Assembly (NCBI GenBank): GCA_951804985.1
Contig: OX638133.1
Coordinates: forward strand, 50,826,791-50,890,790
Direction of reading: 5' to 3'
DNA: 64,000 nucleotides
Source of the DNA: Dryomyza anilis
Taxonomy: Eukaryota; Arthropoda; Insecta; Diptera; Dryomyzidae
Every line of letters begins with the position of its first letter. The first letter of the stretch is position 1. A model generated the notes under the pieces. It saw only the letters and a list, made by a program, of their open reading frames with translations. It had not been told where the DNA came from and made no database searches. The translations under genes and the position numbers were made by a program. This document shows, piece by piece, positions 21,526 to 33,175 of the stretch.

Positions 21526-22898
21526 CACTAAGAGCCGGTTTTACAGTGGTAGTTTAATCTCAGAATTCAGTTTTACAGTGGCTTTAAATCGTCGTTTAAA
21601 ATCAGTTTAAACTTCTTACGTAGGCCGTTTAAACTACGTTTAAAATCTTAATGTGTTTGACAGATACTATCCACAAGAATGAGAGTTGCACACTTTTTGT
21701 ACTGTCCGTCCACTCTCTCTGTGTCTTGTTCCCGCCGTGTCTGTCGGCATGCATGTCTTCTATTTGTTTTCTTGTATTTTAGCTTTGTATAAATCAAACT
21801 TCTATCCTCACATGTACTGAATTTGCTCGATCTTTCGTATATTTCATTTATTTTATTATAATAAAATTTATTTTCAATGTCTTGATTTACAAAATATTTG
21901 CATAAAATTATCATCTGTTCCATATAAGAGAAATAATAGATAATTTGTTGACACTTGCCAGTGATGCCATATTTATCCGATTTGGCTCAGTTCATTTTAA
22001 ACTTTTACTGTAAAACAGCTATCAAATTTAAACGTAGTTTAAATGTATGAGACGTTTAATTTTACATAGGTTAAACTAGGTTTTAACTTGCACTGTAAAA
22101 CCGATCCTAAGAAAACAAGATATTTATATAAGTCTTGCTGCAACTATTAGTTTAAATTTACACCTTGTAGCAAAAATTTAAACATCTCATAAGTTTCAAT
22201 AAACTTACAGCAAAACTCTTAATAATTTTCAAATATGACATATATGCAGATAGTTACAAGATGTTTGCTACAACAGCAATGAAAATTGTGGTATTTACAA
22301 TAGATTAACCGCAAAGATCCTGAATTGCGGGACATTTACAACAAATCTATTGTCTTTTTTTGACATTTGGCTATTATAAAAAAAGCAAATGGCGTACTTT
22401 TTCCTTACGCTCGTTTTATACACAACAATTTAGTAAATCCAATGGTGTAAAAATGTGTCAACACAAATATAATATTTTAATGGTAAAAGTGAAAATAAAA
22501 ATAACTGAGATTGAAATTTTCAACACGTGATGAAAACTGATTACTTTTCAGAGTTTTCAAGTAGTTGTACAATTTTACCGTCAATGGCTTTAATGCGATG
22601 CCGATGTATTACAATGATACGGCTTTCATTCTAAAATCCATTTAAATCCTTTTATTTCAATAAAAAATACTCCGCGAATTCTTATGGAGTACCTTTACCA
22701 ACTATTTTTATATTTGTAAGATGTTTAATTTATGTTTGCTATAAATAATCGTAAATTTACAAGATATTTGTCATCAATATTTATCGTATTCGGCGTATAT
22801 TTGAGAGATGGTTGTCTCAAAGACAATCTAAATAATTTGTAAATAACTTGATATTTAGGGCTGTGATATTTCTGGTAATCATCTTTGTTTTCTTAGTG
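21526..22898. mobile_element. MITE-2 carrying MITE-3, unit 1
   Basis: CACTAAG starts at 21526 and CTTAGTG ends at 22898. MITE-3 (21533-22106) is inserted seven bases from the left end. Flanks share only TA (CGCTTA and TAGGAAAAG), unlike the 5-bp duplication of the BEL/Pao copy. Equivalent copies are at 28071-29443 and 34622-35994. Confidence 0.85.
21533..22106. mobile_element. MITE-3 (574 bp), unit 1
   Basis: Inverted ends are AGCCGGTTTTACAGTG and CACTGTAAAACCGATC. The 5-bp duplication CTAAG flanks it (21528-21532, 22107-22111) and is part of the MITE-2 terminus, proving nested insertion. TTTAAAC-type repeats fill the inner arms. The same copy is at 28078-28651 and 34629-35202. Confidence 0.88.
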
Positions 22899-23041
22899 TA
22901 GGAAAAGATCAAGGCGCTGGCTGCCGTAAAGGAGCAATGGATCCTGCAGTGCTATATAAATCGGACCTGGAACGAGAGCTACGTGCGTGGCCAATACTCA
23001 ATACTCTCTGCAGTACATTTCACAGAATCGCGTCGAACCTG

Positions 23042-23397
23042 TAGCTTCATAACGATAATATTCGATATCGCTAACTACTGACAATTGTCGCTTGCGATAG
23101 CGATCGTTATGAAAAAAGTGATTCCCTTCCAATGCATTTTATGCATTTTATGTAGACAAATAAATTCGGAAATATTTTTAACAATAAAAATCGTTTAAAT
23201 CGTTGAAAAGTAAGTTGTCTAACAACCAAAAAATTTTCAACGATATCGTATCGACAATTTTCGGTAAATTCTTAACGATGTCAGCTGACGATAAATATCA
23301 TAGCGAACTGTGTACGGAATACCTCCTAACAATATTTGTAGTTAATTGTAGTTAGCGATATCGATTTTTGTCGTTACGGAGTTAGGAAATCGCGCTA
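23042..23397. mobile_element. MITE-1, unit 1, left end trimmed
   Basis: It is related to 5453-5783 but inverted. The left terminus has lost ~13 bp (GCGATTCCGTAAC region) while the right end AATCGCGCTA is intact. Intact copies are at 29589-29948 and 36140-36499. At those copies the bases outside the ends are CTG and CCG, so the CAG-type duplication of the Gypsy-C copy is not exact here. Confidence 0.85.
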
Positions 23398-24551
23398 CCG
23401 AGCTTGATTTGGGATCATGGAAGAGTTCTTCGACAAGCACCCAGATGCGTGCGCGGGCACCGCTGCACGCAAGCGTGCGTTCTAGACCGTCAAGTACAAT
23501 ATCGAGTGGCTAGTGCAGAACAAGCACAAAGTGGGCAGCTGGTTGGCGGCACAGACGGAGACAGAGCAGACGACTGAAGAGCCCGCTCTGCAAGGCGGGT
23601 AAATAAGCGCAGACTGCTTAAATATTCTAAACTTTTAAAATACTTTAATCTCCTCTTGTATATTATTAACCAGTAGATAACCACACGCATTTTCGTCTCG
23701 TTATAAATTTCTCAAGTCACAGCATCGCGGAGTTTATTAGAGTAAAAATTAATATGTAGCCTCTCATGCCACTGTAATTTCTTATGCAGCATCCTTACAC
23801 AAGCTATTAAAAATTGTAGCCTATTAAATTTAAAATTTAAATTTGATTTAAAAATGTTGACTTAATAAAAGGGTAGTCTTGTTAATAAAAATAATTTGAA
23901 TTTACTACAATAGCACTACAATATACAAAATTTTGTAATAAAAACAATAAAAAGCAGTAAATATTTTATATTTTTACAACAATGCATGCGACAGGCTCCT
24001 GCAAAAATATTTTGCATGATACGATACGTGCATAAACGGACCCAAAACGCATGATATGAACACTCTCATATAAAATGTACTAGAGAATATTTGTCGTGCA
24101 TAATACGCAACGTGCATGATAAGCAACGTGCTCTGATATGAATGGACCTTAATTCTTAATTTAATTCAAAATTGCTTCAGAAAAACATTAAATTTTAATT
24201 TAAATCCTATAAAAAGGTTTACATAAACTTGTAGCAGAATTGTCAAATAGTCAACTGCAAACATCTATTTGGGGTTATCACAAACGTATTTAAAATTTAC
24301 GAGAACAAAATATGTTGGTTGGACAAAGGTTTGATTGTCCAAACATATTTGTTTTCTGCGTCCAACTAACGTGGAACCTGAGTCGTCGACATACCTCGTC
24401 GACATAGTCCTGTGTTCATTTATAATTCTGTTTGAACGTTGTGACATTTAATAATAAATTGAACATTTTAAAAATGTTGTTTTGAAGGCAAATATCTAAA
24501 TAAAAACATTGTTGATGTGTAGCCTAATGGAGAAAGCAGTGGACTGGAGTC

Positions 24552-26584
24552 AGGAGTTCGATGCCAGCTTGAGACAACTTAAATAAAACATTTTTCTATT
24601 TCTATAATTATTAAATTTATATAACATAAACAAAACAATAAACAAAAACAATAAATAAAGATAATAGAGAGCAATAAATATAATTAAGACGGGAAACATT
24701 TTTTTTTTATTACAAGTACGTTGCCATTACGTTGCTGACACATTTCTTAGAAAATTGCTGGAATATTGATAAATATTTCTGCAATATTCCAGGAGGCGGA
24801 CATAGATAGATTGCTGGAAAATTTCAGCAATATTTCTGACTTGCAGTGCAATGTCCCAGTAACGTTGCTGCAATATTTTCGTGCTGTAGGGGATGAGATA
24901 AAATCATATATGACATAAATGAAGCCATATATAATCAGATATTAAATCATATATAAATAGATATGGATTCATATATGATTGGATGTTGTTCTGTGCACTG
25001 GTAGTGATTTCATTCAGTAGTGTCTTGCCAGTGGCTCCTTCCGACCTTTCCGCTTATAGCAAAAACTTCTTGTTGTAAAAAAGAAGTCATTTTTTAAAAC
25101 AATAGTTTGCAGAACGAGTGACTCGCGTTTCTTTTGTCCAAATAATTTATGTGTTTCGTTTTATCTTTTTTCGACCACTTGTACTTTGGTAAATCGAATA
25201 CAATAACAAAAACTACTTCTGTTGAGATCACTTTATTCCTTTTGCAATTGCAATAACAAACATATGTGAATCCAAGAACACAACATCGAAGCTCGATATC
25301 GAGTTTTCTCGGAAATGCAACCAACAATAACCGTGATAGCTGGGATGGTGCCCAAGTAACCATAAGGGGGATGCTGTAGTATAGCAGCTTTAGTTAAAAT
25401 TACAACTATTATAAAGCTAGCTTTATAAAAAGTTTTTAAATGCCTTATCCTGCTAAAAAAAAAACATATTTACATCTATTGCACAGTTAGCTGCAATTGC
25501 TCATAATAAGGCATTTTCTAAACCGATGTACAGAAAGCTGTTATATCATACTTAACCACCAACAGCATAATGACAGCTAGCTGGTATAGAGATGTTAACA
25601 TCCTAATATAGAGCTTCAATGCGAAAACGTCAAAAAACATTATATCAATGTGTTTGACATAATTAAATTTATTTTCATAATTTTCAGAAAATAAGAAACA
25701 TTTTAGACTTTCACGAAAAAAATGAATGTAATCCAGTAAGAGGGGTGTGTTTTAAGTAGTGTTGTATGGACGCCTATGCTATAATTGTGGAGTTATGAAT
25801 AGTGTGCTGAAACCCCGCAACCCTCTTCTGCGTTCAAGTAGTTGTGAGTGATCAGATGAAGATTACTCCCCACAGGCCATGCAACAAGACTTGGAAACAT
25901 TTGATCCATGACGGACATTTTTAAATATTATCTGTTTGACGTTTCATATATTTTTATGCAAACTTCCACAATACACAAATCGAAAATTAAAAAACGAAAC
26001 TTTATTTCATTTTCCCTGAAATAAAATATATGATGTGTGTCTGATCGGTCTAAGCAGCACTTTCAGTTTTATGAAATGCAAAAAAATCGTCAAAAAAACA
26101 TGGAACCATCTTGACAAATGCCACAGTACGAGTATAAGCTCATATTGCAGACATGTGCGACATCATATGCACCTCAATAGTATCGCACACGTGCGCGAAA
26201 AATTGTATGCGGCGTACATGAGACTCAATATAGACGTACGCATGCGAGAAACATTTATATGCCCATCATTTCATGCACAACAAGTACGCAGACGTGCGAG
26301 AAATTATTTATTTTTTTCGTATTTGAGTTTCAATGTAGTAGCACAAGTGCGAAAAATATTCGCATTTTAGTCTTATATAGCCCTCAAGAATGCGTCTAAC
26401 ACAAATATGAAAATTATATAAAAAAAACAAAAAATAATTTATGTTTGACATATGCATTTTAATTTAGTAAACATAGTTAACAAATTCAATACATGAAAAA
26501 ACAAATAACTATAGAAAAACTATACAACAAAATTGGATACAAATAAATTCTTGTTCCTCCTTGGAAGCCACTGTTGCTGCAGAA
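24552..26584. other. Noncoding tail of unit 1 (same in units 2 and 3)
   Basis: After the right arm, 24552-24720 begins with a tRNA-like B box (GGAGTTCGATGCC) next to a TAGCCTAATGG A-box-like run. At 24715-24900 a short inverted theme around TTGCTGCAATATT occurs. At 24905-24990 there are repeated CATATATGA palindromes. Around 26160-26350 recurrent ACGTGCGAGAAA motifs give a long open frame (26035-26370). It is present in all three units simply because they are recent duplicates. I do not call it a gene. Equivalent tails lie at 31103-33135 and 37654-39640. Confidence 0.55.
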
Positions 26585-26625
26585 TGGTATCGTCAATCTC
26601 CCAAGAACAGGAATTCCTCCGGAAT

Positions 26626-29600
26626 GGACTCCAGTCCACTGCTTTCTCCGTTAGGCTACACATCAACAATGTTTTTATTTAGATATTTTCCTTCAAAACA
26701 ACATATTTAAAATGTTCAATTTATTATTAAATGTCACAACGTTCAAACAGAATTATAAATGAACACAGGGCTATGTCGACGAGGCATGTCGACGACTAAG
26801 GTTCCACGTTAGCGGGGCGCAGAAAACAAATATGTTTGGACAATCAAACCTTTGTCGAACCAACATATTTTGTTCTCGTAAATTTTAAATACGTTTGTGA
26901 TAACCCCAACATAATTGTTTGCAGTTTGTGACTATTTGACAATTCTGCTACAAGTTTATGTAAACCTTTTATAGGATTTAAATTAAAATTTTATGTTTTT
27001 CTGAAGCAATTTTCAATTAAATTAAGAATTAAGGTCCATTCATATCAGACAGCACGTTGCGTATCATGCACGTTGCGTATCATGCACGTTGCGTATTATG
27101 CACTATTCTCCAGTACATTTTATATGAGAGTGTTCATATCATGCGTTTTCAATTTCAATAAAATCTTATGCAGCCCATCGTCCTTGAAGTTAAAAAAAGT
27201 ACAACAAAAATAGACATTTTATATGGTTAAATCGTTCTAAAATCGGCATGGGTGGTTATTTTGACATGTAATGGGAGAGCTCCAGACTTTAGGAATTTTT
27301 TTTTTCAAAAACTATACCCAATAGAAATTGACCGATAACAAATTTGGATTTAGCACGCCTAAAAATGTATATAAATAAAATTACATACCATGCCGCCATG
27401 CGCTAGCATAAGATTTTATTCAAAATAGATGAAATTTAAGAAAGGACATTATAGATACAATCTCTAATTCTTCAGTCTATTTCGATTCAAAAAAAACTTT
27501 ATATAGATGGTAAAAAAATAAAAACGTGAATTTAATTTGTTTTTTATCTTCATCTGCAATGCGCAAACAGAAGACATTATTTTTTTGACTCAAATTTTTT
27601 GTGGTAATCTCTAGCAGCACATTGCTACTTTTAAGCTCTATTACAACTTTGGGAAAAAATTTCGATCCGCCCAAATCACGTTCATGCAAAGGCGTTCATA
27701 TCAACAGTATGCAAATAATTAGGGTTGAAAAAAATAAAATCCTTTTTATACTTTTATTATACACCGGCAACTCTTTCATTAATTGTCAAAATAATTAAAT
27801 ATAATTTAAAACAATAATGCAAAATTTATTAATTAAAATATTAAAGTAATCACATCGTGTTTACGAATAGTTTCTCGGGCGATTTAACATCGGTAATGGC
27901 ACCAGGCCGCTTTGCAGAAAGTAGCGTTTTAACGTTTGGCTAACAAAGCCAGAAACTCGCCCAAACCTCGATATATGTGCCACCGTCTACTACTAAGGAA
28001 TACAAGAGTCTGACAATGAGCAGAACGGGCACCTGGTACTGGATCTGTTTGTGGCAGAGAGCGACGCTTACACTAAGAGCCGGTTTTACAGTGGTAGTTT
28101 AATCTCAGAATTCAGTTTTACAGTGGCTTTAAATCGTCGTTTAAAATCAGTTTAAACTTCTTACGTAGGCCGTTTAAACTACGTTTAAAATCTTAATGTG
28201 TTTGACAGATACTATCCACAAGAATGAGAGTTGCACCCTTTTTGAACTGTCCGTCCACTTTCTCTGTGTCTTGTTCCCGCCGTGTCTGTCGGCATGCTTG
28301 TCTTCTATTTGTTTTCTTGTATTTTAGCTTTGTATAAATCAAACTTCTATCCTCACATGTACTGAAGTTGCTCGATCTTTCGTATATTTCATTTATTTTA
28401 TTATAATAAAATCTATTTTCAATGTCTTGATTTACAAAATATTTGCATAAAATTATCAGCTGTTCCAAATAAGAGAAATAATAGATAATTTGTTGACATT
28501 TGCCAGTGATGCCATATTTATCCGACTTGGCTCAGTTCATTTTAAACTTTTACTGTAAAACAGCTATCAAAGTTAAACGTCGTTTAAATGTATGAGACGT
28601 TTAATTTTACATAGGTTAAACTAGGTTTTAACTTGCACTGTAAAACCGATCCTAAGAAAACAAGATATTTATATAAGTCTTGCTGCAACTATTAGTTTAA
28701 ATTTACACCTTGTAGCAAAAATTTAAACATCTCATAAGTTTCTATAAACTTACAGCAAAACTCTTAATAATTTTCAAATATGACATATATGCAGATAGTT
28801 ACAAGATGTTTGCTACAACAGCAATGAAAATTGTGGTATTTACAATAGATTAACAGCAAAGATCCTGAATTGCGGGACATTTACAACAAATCTATTGTCT
28901 TTTTTTGACATTTGGCTATTATAAAAAATGCAAATGCCGTACTTTTTCCTTACGCTCGTTTTATACACAACAATTAAGTAAATCCAATGGTGTAAAAATG
29001 TGTCAACACAAATATAATATTTTAATGGTAAAAGTGAAAATAAAAATAACTGAGATTGAAATTTTCAACACGTGATGAAAAATGATTACTTTTCAGAGTT
29101 TTCAAGTAGTTGTACAATTTTACCGTCAATGGCTTTAATGCGATGCCGATGTATTACAATGATACGGCTTTCATTCTAAAATCCATTTAAATCCTTTTAT
29201 TTCAATAAAAAATACTCCGCGAATTCTTATGGAGTACCTTTACCAACTATTTTTATATTTGTAAGATGTTTAATTTATGTTTGTTATAAATAATCGTAAA
29301 TTTGCAAGATATGTGTCATCAATATTTATCGTATTCGGCGTATATTTGAGAGATGGTTGTCTCAAAGACAATCTAAATAATTTGTAAATAACTTGATATT
29401 TAGGGCTGTGATATTTCTGGTAGTCATCTTTGTTTTCTTAGTGTAGGAAAAGATCAAGGCGCTGGCTGCCGTAAAGGAGCAATGGATCCTGCAGTGCTAT
29501 ATAAATCTGACCTGGAACGAGAGCTACGTGCGTGGCCAATACTACTTCACTTCTCTGCAGTACATTTCACAGAATCGCGTCGAACCTGTAGCGCGATTCC

Positions 29601-31102
29601 GTAACTTCATAACGATAATATTCGATATCGCTAACTACTGACAATTGTCGCTTGCGATAGCGATCGTTATGAAAAAAGTGATTCCCTTTCAATGCATTTT
29701 ATGTAGACAAATAAATTCGGAAATATTTTTAACAATAAAAATCGTTTAAATCGTTGAAAAGTAAGTTGTCTAACAACCAAAAAATTTTCAACGATATCGT
29801 ATCGACAATTTTCGGTAAATTCTTAACGATGTCAGCTGACGATAAATATCATAGCGAACTGTGTACGGAATACCTCCTAACAATATTTGTAGTTAATTGT
29901 AGTTAGCGATATCGATTTTTGTCGTTACGGAGTTAGGAAATCGCGCTACCGAGCTTGATTTGGGATCATGGAAGAGTTCTTCGACAAGCACCCAGATGCG
30001 TGCGCGGGCACCGCTGCACGCAAGCGTGCGTTCTAGACCGTCAAGTACAATATCGAGTGGCTAGTGCAGAACAAGCACAAAGTGGGCAGCTGGTTGGCGG
30101 CACAGACGGAGACAGAGCAGACGACTGAAGAGCCCGCTCTGCAAGGCGGGTAAATAAGCGCAGACTGCTTAAATATTCTAAACTTTTAAAATACTTTAAT
30201 CTCCTCTTGTATATTATTAACCAGTAGATAACCACACGCATTTTCGTCTCGTTATAAATTTCTCAAGTCACAGCATCGCGGAGTTTATTAGAGTAAAAAT
30301 TAATATGTAGCCTCTCATGCCACTGTAATTTCTTATGCAGCATCCTTACACAAGCTATTAAAAATTGTAGCCTATTAAATTTAAAATTTAAATTTGATTT
30401 AAAAATGTTGTCTTAATAAAAGGGTAGTCTTGTTAATAAAAATAATTTGAATTTACTACAATAGCACTACAATATACAAAATTTTGTAATAAAAACAATA
30501 AAAAGCAGTAAATATTTTATATTTTTACAACAATGCATGCGACAGGCTCCTGCAAAAATATTTTGCATGATACGATACGTGCATAAACGGACCCAAAACG
30601 CATGATATGAACACTCTCATATAAAATGTACTAGAGAATATTTGTCGTGCATAATACGCAACGTGCATGATAAGCAACGTGCTCTGATATGAATGGACCT
30701 TAATTCTTAATTTAATTCAAAATTGCTTCAGAAAAACATTAAATTTTAATTTAAATCCTATAAAAAGGTTTACATAAACTTGTAGCAGAATTGTCAAATA
30801 GTCAACTGCAAACATCTATTTGGGGTTATCACAAACGTATTTAAAATTTACGAGAACAAAATATGTTGGTTGGACAAAGGTTTGATTGTCCAAACATATT
30901 TGTTTTCTGCGTCCAACTAACGTGGAACCTGAGTCGTCGACATACCTCGTCGACATAGTCTTGTGTTCATTTATAATTCTGTTTGAACGTTGTGACATTT
31001 AATAATAAATTGAACATTTTAAAAATGTTGTTTTGAAGGCAAATATCTAAATAAAAACATTGTTGATGTGTAGCCTAATGGAGAAAGCAGTGGACTGGAG
31101 TC
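26626..31102. mobile_element. Inverted-arm element, unit 2
   Basis: Same element as in unit 1. The left arm starts at 26626 and the right arm ends at 31102. Its left arm has three copies of the 16-bp GCGTATCATGCACGTT-type motif rather than two, and has lost the CGACAAAT bases that unit 1 and the right arms keep. Confidence 0.85.
27985..30153 (+). pseudogene. M1 aminopeptidase C-terminal fragment, unit 2, most complete copy
   Basis: Fragment A (27985-28070) keeps ~85 bp ending GHLVLDLFVAESDA, which would precede KIKALAAVKEQW in the family. MITE-2 with MITE-3 spans 28071-29443. Fragment B (29447-29588) continues through a YFTSLQYISQNRVEP segment. MITE-1 (29589-29948) follows. Fragment C (29949-30153) ends in TAA after PALQGG. 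An in-frame TAG follows RKRAF. The missing part between B and C (the segment before EEFFDKHP) is about 60-80 residues relative to family members I know, so the fragment was already discontinuous. Confidence 0.84.
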
Positions 31103-33175
31103 AGGAGTTCGATGCCAGCTTGAGACAACTTAAATAAAACATTTTTCTATTTCTATAATTATTAAATTTATATAACATAAACAAAACAATAAACAAAAAC
31201 AATAAATAAAGATAATAGAGAGCAATAAATATAATTAAGACGGGAAACATTTTTTTTTTATTACAAGTACGTTGCCATTACGTTGCTGACACATTTCTTA
31301 GAAAATTGCTGGAATATTGATAAATATTTCTGCAATATTCCAGGAGGCGGACATAGATAGATTGCTGGAAAATTTCAGCAATATTTCTGACTTGCAGTGC
31401 AATGTCCCAGTAACGTTGCTGCAATATTTTCGTGCTGTAGGGGATGAGATAAAATCATATATGACATAAATGAAGCCATATATAATCAGATATTAAATCA
31501 TATATAAATAGATATGGATTCATATATGATTGGATGTTGTTCTGTGCACTGGTAGTGATTTCATTCAGTAGTGTCTTGCCAGTGGCTCCTTCCGACCTTT
31601 CCGCTTATAGCAAAAACTTCTTGTTGTAAAAAAGAAGTCATTTTTTAAAACAATAGTTTGCAGAACGAGTGACTCGCGTTTCTTTTGTCCAAATAATTTA
31701 TGTGTTTCGTTTTATCTTTTTTCGACCACTTGTACTTTGGTAAATCGAATACAATAACAAAAACTACTTCTGTTGAGATCACTTTATTCCTTTTGCAATT
31801 GCAATAACAAACATATGTGAATCCAAGAACACAACATCGAAGCTCGATATCGAGTTTTCTCGAAAATGCAACCAACAATAACCGTGATAGCTGGGATGGT
31901 GCCCAAGTAACCATAAGGGGGATGCTGTAGTATAGCAGCTTTAGTTAAAATTACAACTATTATAAAGCTAGCTATATAAAAAGTTTTTAAATGCCTTATC
32001 CTGCTAAAAAAAAACATATTTACATCTATTGCACAGTTAGCTGCAATTGCTCATAATAAGGCATTTTCTAAACCGATGTACAGAAAGCTGTTATATCATA
32101 CTTAACCACCAACAGCATAATGACAGCTAGCTGGTATAGAGATGTTAACATCCTAATATAGAGCTTCAATGCGAAAACGTCAAAAAACATTATATCAATG
32201 TGTTTGACATAATTAAATTTATTTTCATAATTTTCAGAAAATAAGAAACATTTTAGACTTTCACGAAAAAAATGAATGTAATCCAGTAAGAGGGGTGTGT
32301 TTTAAGTAGTGTTGTATGGACGCCTATGCTATAATTGTGGAGTTATGAATAGTGTGCTGAAACCCCGCAACCCTCTTCTGCGTTCAAGTAGTTGTGAGTG
32401 ATCAGATGAAGATTACTCCCCACAGGCCATGCAACAAGACTTGGAAACATTTGATCCATGACGGACATTTTTAAATATTATCTGTTTGACGTTTCATATA
32501 TTTTTATGCAAACTTCCACAATACACAAATCGAAAATTAAAAAACGAAACTTTATTTCATTTTCCCTGAAATAAAATATATGATGTGTGTCTGATCGGTC
32601 TAAGCAGCACTTTCAGTTTTATGAAATGCAAAAAAATCGTCAAAAAAACATGGAACCATCTTGACAAATGCCACAGTACGAGTATAAGCTCATATTGCAG
32701 ACATGTGCGACATCATATGCACCTCAATAGTATCGCACACGTGCGCGAAAAATTGTATGCGGCGTACATGAGACTCAATATAGACGTACGCATGCGAGAA
32801 ACATTTATATGCCCATCATTTCATGCACAACAAGTACGCAGACGTGCGAGAAATTATTTATTTTTTTCGTATTTGAGTTTCAATGTAGTAGCACAAGTGC
32901 GAAAAATATTCGCATTTTAGTCTTATATAGCCCTCAAGAATGCGTCTAACACAAATATGAAAATTATATAAAAAAAAACAAAAAATAATTTATGTTTGAC
33001 ATATGCATTTTAATTTAGTAAACATAGTTAACAAATTCAATACATGAAAAAACAAATAACTATAGAAAAACTATACAACAAAATTGGATACAAATAAATT
33101 CTTGTTCCTCCTTGGAAGCCACTGTTGCTGCAGAATGGTATCGTCAATCTCCCAAGAACAGGAATTCCTCCGGAA

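Larger units (their letters stand above)
21505..23602 (+). pseudogene. M1 aminopeptidase C-terminal fragment, unit 1, split by MITEs
   Basis: Fragment A survives only as ~20 bp (AGAGAGCGACGCTTA). MITE-2 spans 21526-22898. Fragment B (22899-23041) reads KIKALAAVKEQWILQCY and SYVRGQY. MITE-1 lies at 23042-23397. Fragment C (23398-23602) reads MEEFFDKHPDACAGTAARK, then a stop, then TVKYNIEWLVQNKHKVGSWL. These are hallmarks of the ERAP1-like C-terminal helical domain of M1 zinc aminopeptidases, where the helices form the closed lobe over the active site. The catalytic HExxH part is absent. It is a gene fragment with stops and no function as a peptidase. Confidence 0.82.
20102..24551. mobile_element. 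Inverted-arm element, unit 1, carrying aminopeptidase fragment
   Basis: The arms at 20102-20614 and 24043-24551 are inverted copies, about 510 bp. The outer ends are GGACTCCAGTCCACTGCTTT and its complement. Inside the arms a 16-bp motif (GCGTATCATGCACGTT) is repeated, two to three times depending on the copy. Between the arms lie the M1 aminopeptidase pseudogene, MITE-2 with MITE-3, and MITE-1. No transposase was seen, so it resembles a foldback or gene-capturing non-autonomous DNA element. Confidence 0.85.

Noticed and set aside
21648..21923. 91-codon minus-strand frame in each unit
   Set aside because: It lies within noncoding MITE-3, with no known motif, and is open by chance.
24265..24447. 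60-codon minus-strand frame in the arm (with plus-strand partner at 33282)
   Set aside because: It reflects the inverted arms being copies of each other; length and stops vary between units and no family motif is seen.
26035..26370. 111-codon open frame repeated in three units
   Set aside because: It is conserved only because the units are recent duplicates; codon content is low-complexity and no domain is visible.
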